From: a virus
Direction: 5' to 3' (one strand)
Length of the DNA stretch: 48,653 nucleotides
Virus record (IMG/VR): IMGVR_UViG_3300025009_000157
Coordinates: 1-48,653 of that record
The notes beneath the pieces are model-generated. The model saw only the letters and a program-made list of their open reading frames with translations, was not told the origin of the DNA and made no database searches. A program made the translations under genes and the position numbers. Positions 13,915 through 22,200 of this stretch are shown piece after piece (position 1 is the stretch's first letter; each line of letters opens with the position of its first letter).

Positions 13915-14481
13915 ATGGCTATGCCGCGTAAGAAATCCATGCAGACACTATTTCGAGAACGGCTACACATCCGTATGGAGGAACTTGGCTTCACACAGAC
14001 AGACTTAGCCAACAGCATAGGCATACACCCGTCTCATGTCAATCACTTCGTAAAGGCCAGACGAGTGCCAAGCCTATACACCTTTAGGGAGATTTGTAAC
14101 GCGTTAGCCTGCAGTGCAGATTGGCTATTAGGCTTACGAGATTTGACAGAAAAGGAGAACACAATGTTACTCAAAGAGCTACAGAAAGAAGTGGGCCAGT
14201 GGTCCCTACACAACTTTGGAACACAAGCATCATATCGCCCTCTGCTAGGAGCAGTAGAGGAACTCGGAGAACTCGCGCATGCACACCTAAAGCAGGAGCA
14301 GGGCATCCGGCCTTCGGACCATTTCGCAGACAAGTGTGATGCTATTGGGGATATAATAATATACATATTGGACTATTGTAGCAAGGAGGGGATCGACGTA
14401 GAGGAGGAACTCGCCGTAACATGGGCAAAGGTAAAGCAGCGCGACTGGCGGCAGTTCCCAAAGAATGGCATAACGGAATAA
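13915..14481 (+). CDS. XRE helix-turn-helix fused to a MazG-like pyrophosphohydrolase
   Basis: The 188-aa protein has two parts. Residues 10-75 are a full XRE domain (ERLHIRMEELGFTQTDLANS, then a recognition helix with HPSHVNHFVKARRVPS and SADWLLGL). Residues 84-188 are a MazG-like all-helical part: EELGEL at about 116-121 and KCDAIGDIIIYILDY provide the metal-binding acidic pattern. MazG proteins remove pyrophosphate from NTPs/dNTPs or lower (p)ppGpp. An internal ATG at 14164 with its own AAGGAG would give the MazG part alone. The HTH could make the enzyme a nucleotide-sensing regulator. Confidence 0.8.
   Translation: MAMPRKKSMQTLFRERLHIRMEELGFTQTDLANSIGIHPSHVNHFVKARRVPSLYTFREICNALACSADWLLGLRDLTEKENTMLLKELQKEVGQWSLHNFGTQASYRPLLGAVEELGELAHAHLKQEQGIRPSDHFADKCDAIGDIIIYILDYCSKEGIDVEEELAVTWAKVKQRDWRQFPKNGITE
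14152..14166 (+). promoter_or_regulatory. Internal ribosome site and start inside the HTH-MazG gene
   Basis: AAGGAG at 14152-14157 lies 6 nt before an in-frame ATG at 14164, exactly at the domain border (residue 84). The pattern is as good as any gene start in this arm. Two products, full-length and MazG alone, are therefore expected. The site may be the relic of two separate genes joined by loss of a stop codon. Confidence 0.7.
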
Positions 14482-14482
14482 T

Positions 14483-14511
14483 CAGGAGCGTTCAGAAACT
14501 GAACAAAACTG
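14483..14511. promoter_or_regulatory. 29-bp dyad element, copy 3 of 8
   Basis: CAG, gagc, GTTCAG, AAA, CTGAAC, aaaa, CTG. It starts one base after the preceding stop codon and ends 18 bp before the M15 peptidase start, just ahead of that gene's AAGGAG site. Confidence 0.85.
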
Positions 14512-14529
14512 TACAACAAGGAGCCTTAC

Positions 14530-15012
14530 ATGAACGACAACGAAAGGACTTCTAGCATGTCCCTCACTACACACTTCCAAGAATATGAAGTAAAATGCCG
14601 CTGCTGCGGAGGGATGCCCACAAAGAGTAGGAAGTTCGACTACACGGATCTTGCACATAGTCTGGAGGACCTCCGGGAGCTCTGTGACAACAAGCCTATA
14701 CACGTTATCAGCTGGTATCGTTGCCCCCTGCATAACAAAGCCGTCGGGGGTAGCGAAAACAGTAAGCACACACAGGGCACAGCGGCAGACATCGTAGTGC
14801 CTACCCTACACCCTTACGAACTATATAAGCTCGCGCATCAGAGCAATCAGTTCGCCGCAATGGGCATATATCCTGCGAAGGGCATTGTCCACCTGCACAT
14901 AGCAGAGGATAAAGAGACCTCTCTATTCTGGCTCTGGACACCTCGCGATGGCTATCAGTACGGAACATATCCAGCAGTATGCAAGGCGGCAAGAAGGGAG
15001 TATCAACTGTGA
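14530..15012 (+). CDS. M15 peptidase, likely endolysin
   Basis: A zinc peptidase that would cut the peptide part of peptidoglycan (D-Ala-D-Ala or L-Ala-D-Glu type). In its 160 residues it has SKHTQGTAADIVV with ligands H80 and D87, and VHLHI with H121/H123, the M15 pattern. SWYRCP at 61-66 matches the usual SGYR-like motif. It has no signal peptide, so it needs a holin for release. It is unusual in lying in the early/middle arm, far from the late-strand membrane genes, and it has dyad copy 3 in front. AAGGAG lies 6 nt before the ATG. Confidence 0.85.
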   Translation: MNDNERTSSMSLTTHFQEYEVKCRCCGGMPTKSRKFDYTDLAHSLEDLRELCDNKPIHVISWYRCPLHNKAVGGSENSKHTQGTAADIVVPTLHPYELYKLAHQSNQFAAMGIYPAKGIVHLHIAEDKETSLFWLWTPRDGYQYGTYPAVCKAARREYQL

Positions 15013-17441
15013 ACCTCCGCCCTTACAGTGAAGGTCCTCTCGATGCAAGCATATGTATCATAGGAGAGGCGCCCGGCGAACTGGAGGCTGCCATCAAGCG
15101 CCCCTTTGTGGGACATGCAGGCAAGCTCCTCGACCAGTGTCTCGCTAGTGCCGGCGTTCTTCGTAGTGCATGCCGCATCGAGAACGTCTTCCAATTCAGA
15201 CCACCGAGCAACAACATAACACCCTACCTGTCCTTCTCCCTCAAGGGAGTGCGAGAGAGCGAGGAGTATAAGGGCCAACGGGCAGCCCTAAAGGAAGCCC
15301 TACAAGCATGCAGCGCAAGTGTGTTCGTGCCCCTTGGGAATACTGCCCTATATAGCCTCACAGGGAAGACAAGCATAACAAAGTGGCGAGGTTCTCTCCT
15401 AGAGAGTATCCTCCTCCCCGGTAGGAAGTGTGTTCCCAGTATACATCCTGCTGCTGCCCTGCGCAACTACCTAGACCGCTTCCTCATCGCACATGACCTT
15501 GTAGTGGCAAAGGAAGAGAGTGTGTTCCCTGAGTATAGCGTGCCACAACGCGTGCTCATAACATATCCTTCCTTTAACGAATGTCTGGAATATATAGAGC
15601 GCTGTCGGCAAGCGCCACTAGTCGCATTCGATATCGAGGTCATGAACGAGGAGGTGTCCTGTATCTCCTTTGCGCTAGCAGGAGACGACGCCATATGCAT
15701 CCCCTTCACGACAAAGGGGCAGCTCTACTTCACCCCTCCTCAGGAGCGCACCATCTGGCGGCATATCACAGACCTTCTGGAAGACGAAACCGTTAGAAAG
15801 CTCGGCCAAAACCTGGCATTCGACACTTGTTTCCTCTATAGGAAACTCGGCATTCGCGTCCGCCCTATAGACGATACAATGGTAGGACAAGCCATAGCCT
15901 TCCCTGACTTCGACAAGGGACTTGGCTTCATAACATCCATGTATACTCGCCAGCCCTATTATAAGGACGACGGTAAGCAGTGGTTCAAGCGTATGCCTGG
16001 CGGTAGTGAGAAAGGGTTCTTCGAGTACAACGCTCTCGACAGTGCTGTGTGCATGGAAGCATTTCCAAAGATCCTTCAGGAACTAGAGAGCCAACGCAAT
16101 GCAAACACTTACGTTAACCAGGTACTCCTCATAGAACCGCTGACATTTATTGCTAGTAAGGGTATCCGGATGGACCTAGAGAATATCCATAAATCTGCAA
16201 AGGAGGAGAACGAAGAGATAGCAAGGTTAGAAGCTGACCTTTCCCAACTAGTAGGACCCAAGTACAACAGTAAGTTTGTCGGCTCTTCTAAGCAGCTACA
16301 ACAATACTTCTACGTAGAGAAGCGGTACAAGGCAATAACCTACAAGGGAAGAGTAACCTGTGATGAGAAAGCCCTGAAGAAGCTTGCCGCCAAGGGCAGT
16401 AAGGAAGCCCGCTTGATAATGGCAATACGCAAGCGCAAGAAGCTTGTCTCGACATACTACAATATGACCTTCGATGCAGACGGGCGCCTTCGTTGCTCGT
16501 ATAATCCTGTAGGAACCAGTCAAGGCCGTATCAGTAGCAGCAAGACAATATTTGGTACAGGCGGGAACCTACAGAACCAACCGCCTGCCATGAAGCGGTA
16601 CATGCTCGCAGATGACGGAATGTTCATGCTCAACATGGACCTTTCCCAGGCAGAGAATAGAGTAGTTGGATATGTCAGTGGCGAAGAGAGGATGATCTAT
16701 GCATTCGAATCAGGAAAAGATATACACCGCCTTACAGCCAGTCTCATATTCGGAGTTCCGCCAGAGCAGATTTCTGACGAAAAGGGAAGTTGCCCCATTG
16801 GTAGTGGCAGAGATAGCCAGCGCGATTGGGGAAAGAGAGCGAATCATAGCCTCAACTATGATATCGGACCTTCTCAGTTTGCCGCATACTATGAGATACC
16901 CATCAAAGATGCCGAGTTCCTCATTAACGCCTACCATGCTGCGTACCCTTCTGTACGCCAATGGCATACGCGAGTGCGGGATCAGCTCAACAAGGATAGA
17001 ACCCTCACCAATTGCATGGGCCGCCGCAGGATATTCCGTGATAGGTGGGATACAGAGCTATTCAAACTGGCGTATAGCTTTATCCCCCAGTCCACCGTTG
17101 CGGATAAGCTCAACCGTGATGGCCTTGCCTATGCGTACTACAACATGGACGCATGTAAAGATGTGTGCCTAATAAACCAGGTGCATGATAGTATAGTATG
17201 GGAATATCCGATAGACAATGGCCCAGAGGCACTCGCCCGCACCATATTGGCGATAAAGGGTAGCTTGGAAAGCCCCATATACTGGCAAGGCCGCGCATTT
17301 CGCATACCGAGTGACTGTACAATAGGCTTCAACCTAGGCAAGTATCATATAGAAAAAAACCCTAAAGGCCAGAGGGAGGTAAAGGTAAATGCAGCAGAGA
17401 CGTGTGACGAACTGGCTCGACGGCTACATGATCTATACTGA
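15009..17441 (+). CDS. Uracil-DNA-glycosylase-like domain fused to family A DNA polymerase
   Basis: The replicative polymerase, 810 aa, from a GTG at 15009 that overlaps the peptidase stop and has AGGGAG 8 nt upstream. Residues about 10-165 are UDG family 4/5-like (GEAPGELE near 20, GHAGKLLD, and SIHPAAALRN). The 3'-5' exonuclease begins with FDIE (D208, E210). The polymerase has motif A DLSQAENR (D544), motif B RDWGKRANHSLNYD (K609, H613, Y617) and motif C QVHDS (H726, D727). H613 stands where E. coli Pol I has F762. UDG-PolA fusions are, as I recall, known in SPO1-like phages. Confidence 0.92.
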   Translation: MNLRPYSEGPLDASICIIGEAPGELEAAIKRPFVGHAGKLLDQCLASAGVLRSACRIENVFQFRPPSNNITPYLSFSLKGVRESEEYKGQRAALKEALQACSASVFVPLGNTALYSLTGKTSITKWRGSLLESILLPGRKCVPSIHPAAALRNYLDRFLIAHDLVVAKEESVFPEYSVPQRVLITYPSFNECLEYIERCRQAPLVAFDIEVMNEEVSCISFALAGDDAICIPFTTKGQLYFTPPQERTIWRHITDLLEDETVRKLGQNLAFDTCFLYRKLGIRVRPIDDTMVGQAIAFPDFDKGLGFITSMYTRQPYYKDDGKQWFKRMPGGSEKGFFEYNALDSAVCMEAFPKILQELESQRNANTYVNQVLLIEPLTFIASKGIRMDLENIHKSAKEENEEIARLEADLSQLVGPKYNSKFVGSSKQLQQYFYVEKRYKAITYKGRVTCDEKALKKLAAKGSKEARLIMAIRKRKKLVSTYYNMTFDADGRLRCSYNPVGTSQGRISSSKTIFGTGGNLQNQPPAMKRYMLADDGMFMLNMDLSQAENRVVGYVSGEERMIYAFESGKDIHRLTASLIFGVPPEQISDEKGSCPIGSGRDSQRDWGKRANHSLNYDIGPSQFAAYYEIPIKDAEFLINAYHAAYPSVRQWHTRVRDQLNKDRTLTNCMGRRRIFRDRWDTELFKLAYSFIPQSTVADKLNRDGLAYAYYNMDACKDVCLINQVHDSIVWEYPIDNGPEALARTILAIKGSLESPIYWQGRAFRIPSDCTIGFNLGKYHIEKNPKGQREVKVNAAETCDELARRLHDLY

Positions 17442-18603
17442 GGAGACAGAAGCCCCTCGGCGCTATAGACTATGGTCTGCCATCTCCTGTATCGCCGCCT
17501 GTCTACAGAGGAAGTGTTGGCTCTCCTGGGGCATGGACACACTGTATCCTAACCTGTATATAGTGTTAGTTGGCCCTAGCGGAGCCCGAAAGGGAACGGC
17601 CATGACGCCTGTGCAAAAGTTATTGCAAGAGATAGGCATAGAGGTAACGGCACAGGCAACGACGCGCCAGGCTATTATCAAGAAACTCCTGGAGATAGGC
17701 GCTGTACAGGTGCAACAGCAGAAAGGGCAGATCGCAAGTATACAATCTCATAGTAGTATAACGATCTTCTCTGAGGAACTCACCGTCTTCCTGGGCTTCG
17801 AGAACAGGGATATGATCTCTGTCCTCTGTGATTGGTACGAATGCAAAGACCCCTGGACAAATGCGACTGTCGGCAGGGGCGAGGAGGTGGTAAGAAACAT
17901 ATGGGTGAATATGCTAGGCGCCACGACGCCTGGCTTTCTTCAAGGATCCATGCCGTCAGAGGCCGTATCTGGCGGCCTCACAGGACGTATAGTATTTGTC
18001 TACGCGGAGCGAAAGGGCAAGACAGTCCCTCTTCCTTTCCTGAGCAAGGAACAGCAACTCCTTCGGGAAGCCTTAAAGAAGGACCTAGAAATTATCAGTC
18101 ACATGTCTGGGCAGTTCAAACCGACACCGGAATATCTAGAAGTCTGGAAGCATTGGTATGAGGAGGACGAAAAGAATCCACCCTTCTCCCACCCGAAACT
18201 AGATCCCTACTGTGGCCGTCGCAGTGTGCAACTCAGGAAGGTATCTCTGATATGCTATGCTTCCCGAAACAAGGGCCTACAGGATAGTGAGGGCGCCTTC
18301 CTTTTAGAGGAGCAAGACATCAGGAAGGCCATCGAATATCTGCAAGATGTCGAGAAAGTCATGCCCCATGTATACACAGGGGTAGGCGCTAACCCACTCG
18401 CTCCTATACAGACCGCTCTCATGGCGATGGTCCGCAGTAAGGGAACAGTAAGTATGCAGGAGATAGTACGCGCCTTTGCATCTGAGGCAAGTATCAATGA
18501 CATATCGACAATGCTTGCAACATTGGAGGCCGCTGGCTACCTCCGCATAGATAAGACAGGCAAGTGTATACACCATATAGGAGGGAAGAATGACAGAAAC
18601 TAA
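17389..18603 (+). CDS. DUF3987-like primase/helicase-type ATPase
   Basis: The 404-aa start lies inside the end of the polymerase gene (53-nt overlap), with AGGGAGG upstream. A Walker A-like loop GPSGARKGT is at 62-70, and ITIFSEEL (about 123-130) is the likely Walker B. The arrangement, with RRYRLWSAISCIAA before it, resembles phage DUF3987 proteins, which are thought to act as replication helicases. The last 80 residues look like a winged helix (VSMQEIVRAFA, then MLATLEAAGYLRI). No separate DnaB helicase or primase gene is visible, so this protein probably supplies that function. Confidence 0.75.
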   Translation: MQQRRVTNWLDGYMIYTEETEAPRRYRLWSAISCIAACLQRKCWLSWGMDTLYPNLYIVLVGPSGARKGTAMTPVQKLLQEIGIEVTAQATTRQAIIKKLLEIGAVQVQQQKGQIASIQSHSSITIFSEELTVFLGFENRDMISVLCDWYECKDPWTNATVGRGEEVVRNIWVNMLGATTPGFLQGSMPSEAVSGGLTGRIVFVYAERKGKTVPLPFLSKEQQLLREALKKDLEIISHMSGQFKPTPEYLEVWKHWYEEDEKNPPFSHPKLDPYCGRRSVQLRKVSLICYASRNKGLQDSEGAFLLEEQDIRKAIEYLQDVEKVMPHVYTGVGANPLAPIQTALMAMVRSKGTVSMQEIVRAFASEASINDISTMLATLEAAGYLRIDKTGKCIHHIGGKNDRN

Positions 18604-19249
18604 CAGTACCAGTAAAATAATAGAAATGCTCATTGATCGTGGCATGGTTACGAAGGCCCAAATTGCTGCCCTAAAGTACCAGCTAGATCGTAACAGTCCA
18701 GAGAACAGGCTAGCAACAGACCGCTTCGTATACCTTGTTGCCGACCATGCACATAAGGTAGAGTATGAAGTAGAGGCGGCAGAGCCCAACCCCTGGGAAA
18801 GACCGGCACACCGGGTGTGGATCAGTCGATACTTAACCTTTCGAGATCATTGTCTTGCCTCCCAGGATACAATGCGCCGGGCTACCGCTCGCGCGTATGG
18901 CATGATGCGCAATAGCATGCATACAAAAGAAGACCAGCTCGCAATGGAACTGGTCATTCTTGCATACTTCTCTGAGCAGATAAACTGGGAGGACTACCCA
19001 TATGAGGAGCCTATAGTGCTCTCTCTGTCTCCACCAACCCCTGTCTTATCAAAGGGCGAACTCTCCGGATGGCGTTTGCCCTGGAGCTATCGCGAACGCG
19101 GCTCAGCACCCTTGATAGAAGACGTGCCCGCACATACGGGTCTTGTATCCTCTGATACGCAGGAGACCCTATCAGAGTCTGAAGACGACGTTTTGCTAGA
19201 GCCCCGAAGTGGATTCGATACTCTCGATAGAGATCATCAGGAAGTGTGA
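18590..19249 (+). CDS. Unknown 219-aa protein, last gene of left arm
   Basis: The start at 18590 has AGGAGGGAAG upstream and overlaps the ATPase gene by 14 nt. Residues 1-50 are helical (IIEMLIDRGMVTKAQIAALKY), the middle is charged with several Trp and His, and the last 60 residues are acidic and disordered. Its final 239 nt run antisense to the end of the giant ejection-protein gene. Both frames are intact, so the overlap seems real. No terminator separates the two arms. Function unknown. Confidence 0.7.
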   Translation: MTETNSTSKIIEMLIDRGMVTKAQIAALKYQLDRNSPENRLATDRFVYLVADHAHKVEYEVEAAEPNPWERPAHRVWISRYLTFRDHCLASQDTMRRATARAYGMMRNSMHTKEDQLAMELVILAYFSEQINWEDYPYEEPIVLSLSPPTPVLSKGELSGWRLPWSYRERGSAPLIEDVPAHTGLVSSDTQETLSESEDDVLLEPRSGFDTLDRDHQEV

Positions 19250-22200
19250 TTTTCTGCTGCCCTATCTCAAGGGTGGCACTCGGATGAGCTGGAGCAATTG
19301 GGGCGCCTATATCCTTCCCTAGTTGCTCCAGTTCTATTTCTACAAGGTCTGTACTAGGCTCGGATGCCCTATACGGTATCCATTGCTGGAACAGGTCCCT
19401 TGAAATAACAATAGGCTCTCCCCATACAGTCAACCTATCCTCCTGCAGCTTGTCAAGGCCAGGAACAACCTGTGCCATCTGATACAAGAGGCCATGCCCC
19501 TCCTTTGCCTTGAGTTCTCCCGCGTCTGCAATTTCCAAGCTCTTCGTCATAACTCGCCAGAAGCCTGACATCCAAACAAAGTTAGCAGGAAGCCTAGACA
19601 GCGTTCGAGAAAGCCCTACATCGTTGTCGATAGCGCCGCGTAAGTTATCTAGCCAACTAGAGGACAGCAGATAGTTCGTGAGAACAGACGCAGTATAGGC
19701 GAACTTGTCTGTCAGGTTCTCCTTGTCGATACCCTCCCGTGCGGCATCAATAAGGGTTGCCATCGCACCAAGAGGGAAGGAGAACGGTTCCAACCTACTA
19801 TACTGATACCACTCACCACCAACGCGGACTGCCCAGGGGATCTTCCCTTGTCGGAAGAAGGCTTCCCGCCGCGCAGGATTAGTAGGAACAGCCCCCGTTA
19901 TCGAGTCATCATCATCGAGAATACTGGCCAGTATCAGCGTAAGCGCCAAGCCCTCCACCTGCTTCGCTACAGTTTCTACGACAAACTTCTTCGTTATGCG
20001 TTGCCCTGAGATAGTTTTATACGCAGGCTTTACTAGACCGAGTCCTGGAGTCATCTCTATCCCTCTATTGAGGATATTCGTGAGCGTATTGATAAATGGT
20101 ACTATAAGGCGCATGCCCGGAACACTATAGCGTAGAGCGATCGCCGCCTTACCCATGCGCCCAGGAGTGTCCGTAAAGGTTGCATAGCGGCCAAAGTCAG
20201 CGGCCTCCTTCAGCATCTTCTCATCAGCATTCAACAATATATCATGCATCCTCTCCTCTATATTCTCTGCCCCTTCGTTGACCGCCCTTCTATAGGCAAT
20301 CCCCTGTAGCTTGGCGTCATAGGCTGCCGTATTGAAGATCACGTCAACAGCGCGCATGACACGAGAGGGCATGGACACAAGGGGCGCAACCTGCCGGGCC
20401 ATCCTACCCCACTTGGTATTAATCGGCGCCTGCTCAAAGGCATTCACCATGCTGGCCATTTCCCTATCATACTTGTTCTCCTCGAATACGTCCAGAGGAG
20501 GGCGCCCTGTCTTCAGTATGTCCTTCGCAGAGGGGACCGCACTTTTGAAGCCCTTCCGCATACCTGCCCACATGGGCACTAGCTCGCCAAGGAGAAAGTC
20601 TCTCTCCTTCCCTGACACTGCGGAGATACCGGAGTCTATGAAACTCTCCAGGGCGTGGTGCGGGAACTGAAAGCCAAGCCACACCGTGTTGCCCCCAAGG
20701 TTCGCCGCTTGGGTAGTAGGGGCAGACAGTATTGAGTTATACCACCACTGATATACAAAGTCAGCAAACTTTGGCTCCTTCGACAGGAGCTCTGCCAGTT
20801 CAGAAATCTTCTTCGAGTTCGACCAGTCAGCGGTCTCGATGATCTTCCTAGCGGTAGCATCCTTTGCAACCTGCACAAGAGCATCAATGTTCGAGGATCC
20901 CCATAACTTCATAGCTTGCAAGGCCTGCCCTGTAACGGTTCCCGCCTTTGTCGTTACACTCAGCTTCGCAACAGCTTTCTCCTGATGCTCCTTTATCAAG
21001 CGGTCCTTCTCCTCCTGTGAAAAGTTCATGTTCGTGCTAATGCTCGCAACGTCCATGAACAAGTTCCGCTGTATGGCATCACTTAACGCCTTCATAGCCG
21101 CGCTCTCGGCGGCTGCCCGCTTGCCACTCATGCCGTCTATCTTGTTCAAGAGTGCGCTTCTCTTCTTAGGATCCTTCAAGAGAGCAAGCGCCTGTTCCGA
21201 AGTTGTCTTATTCTCCACGCGGACCTTCTGCTCTTCTAACATTGTCATAGCTTCATTGAGGATATTCTCTGCGAACGTCTCATCATCCTCGTTAAGGGGA
21301 CTGACGTTCTGGTATTCTACGAATGAACTAAGATCGGTGCCCCCCTGCCTACTATTATTATAGAAGTCCTGTACAAAAGTGTCTATTTCTGCTACACTAA
21401 CCGCAGCGGACGTTGAGCGAGGACCAGTAAGGTCTGTAAGGTCTAGCCAAAGCTTAGATAGCCCATGCCGTTCTGCAAATTTTACGATACTATCAAGCTG
21501 CGCCGCAGTAGGTCTGGCGCGAAACTCTATTGTATCCCTCGCAGATACCCTACCAAAGCCCTTACTTAGAAGGTCAGTCAATGCCGTTGGGTCTGCCTTA
21601 TCTCGCCCGTAAAGACGAGAGGCTTCATACTGATGTGTCAGGGACTGAATGGAATAGGATTGCCCATCGGGTAGGAGAAAACTTTGCGAGACCCATTGCC
21701 CAGGCGCCTTAAAGTTGCCTTCATTTTGCATGGCCGCAAGGAGGCTCTTCTGTGTATGTGTTATCTCTCCGGACTTTTTTGGCCGTAACCGCTCGAATGC
21801 TTGCCGTGCTGTTTCTCGCTTCTGATATTCACTCTGCGTATGCCGCAATGCAATCTCATAGTCCTTTTTGGACACAGGGGGCCTCTTCACATCGCCGCCC
21901 TTGAACGTCAGCATCTCTCCTGCCAGTGCATTAACAATGTCTTGCTGTGTTTGTGCCACGCCGAACGTGTCCTTGACTGCTCGCCAGAACCGCTGGAGCC
22001 AATCCACAAGCCGTTCCCGCAGAGCGCGGGGCAGAGCACGGGCGGCATACACATCGCCTACGGCATCTGCCAGCCGCTCCATATCCCAGTCAAACATCTT
22101 CAGTCCCTCTTGCACAAGAGGATGCGCACGACCAAACTTCTTCACAAGAGCGTGGAAGCCCTCATGCCCTATCGTGTTCATGTTGATATTTGGGGACAGC

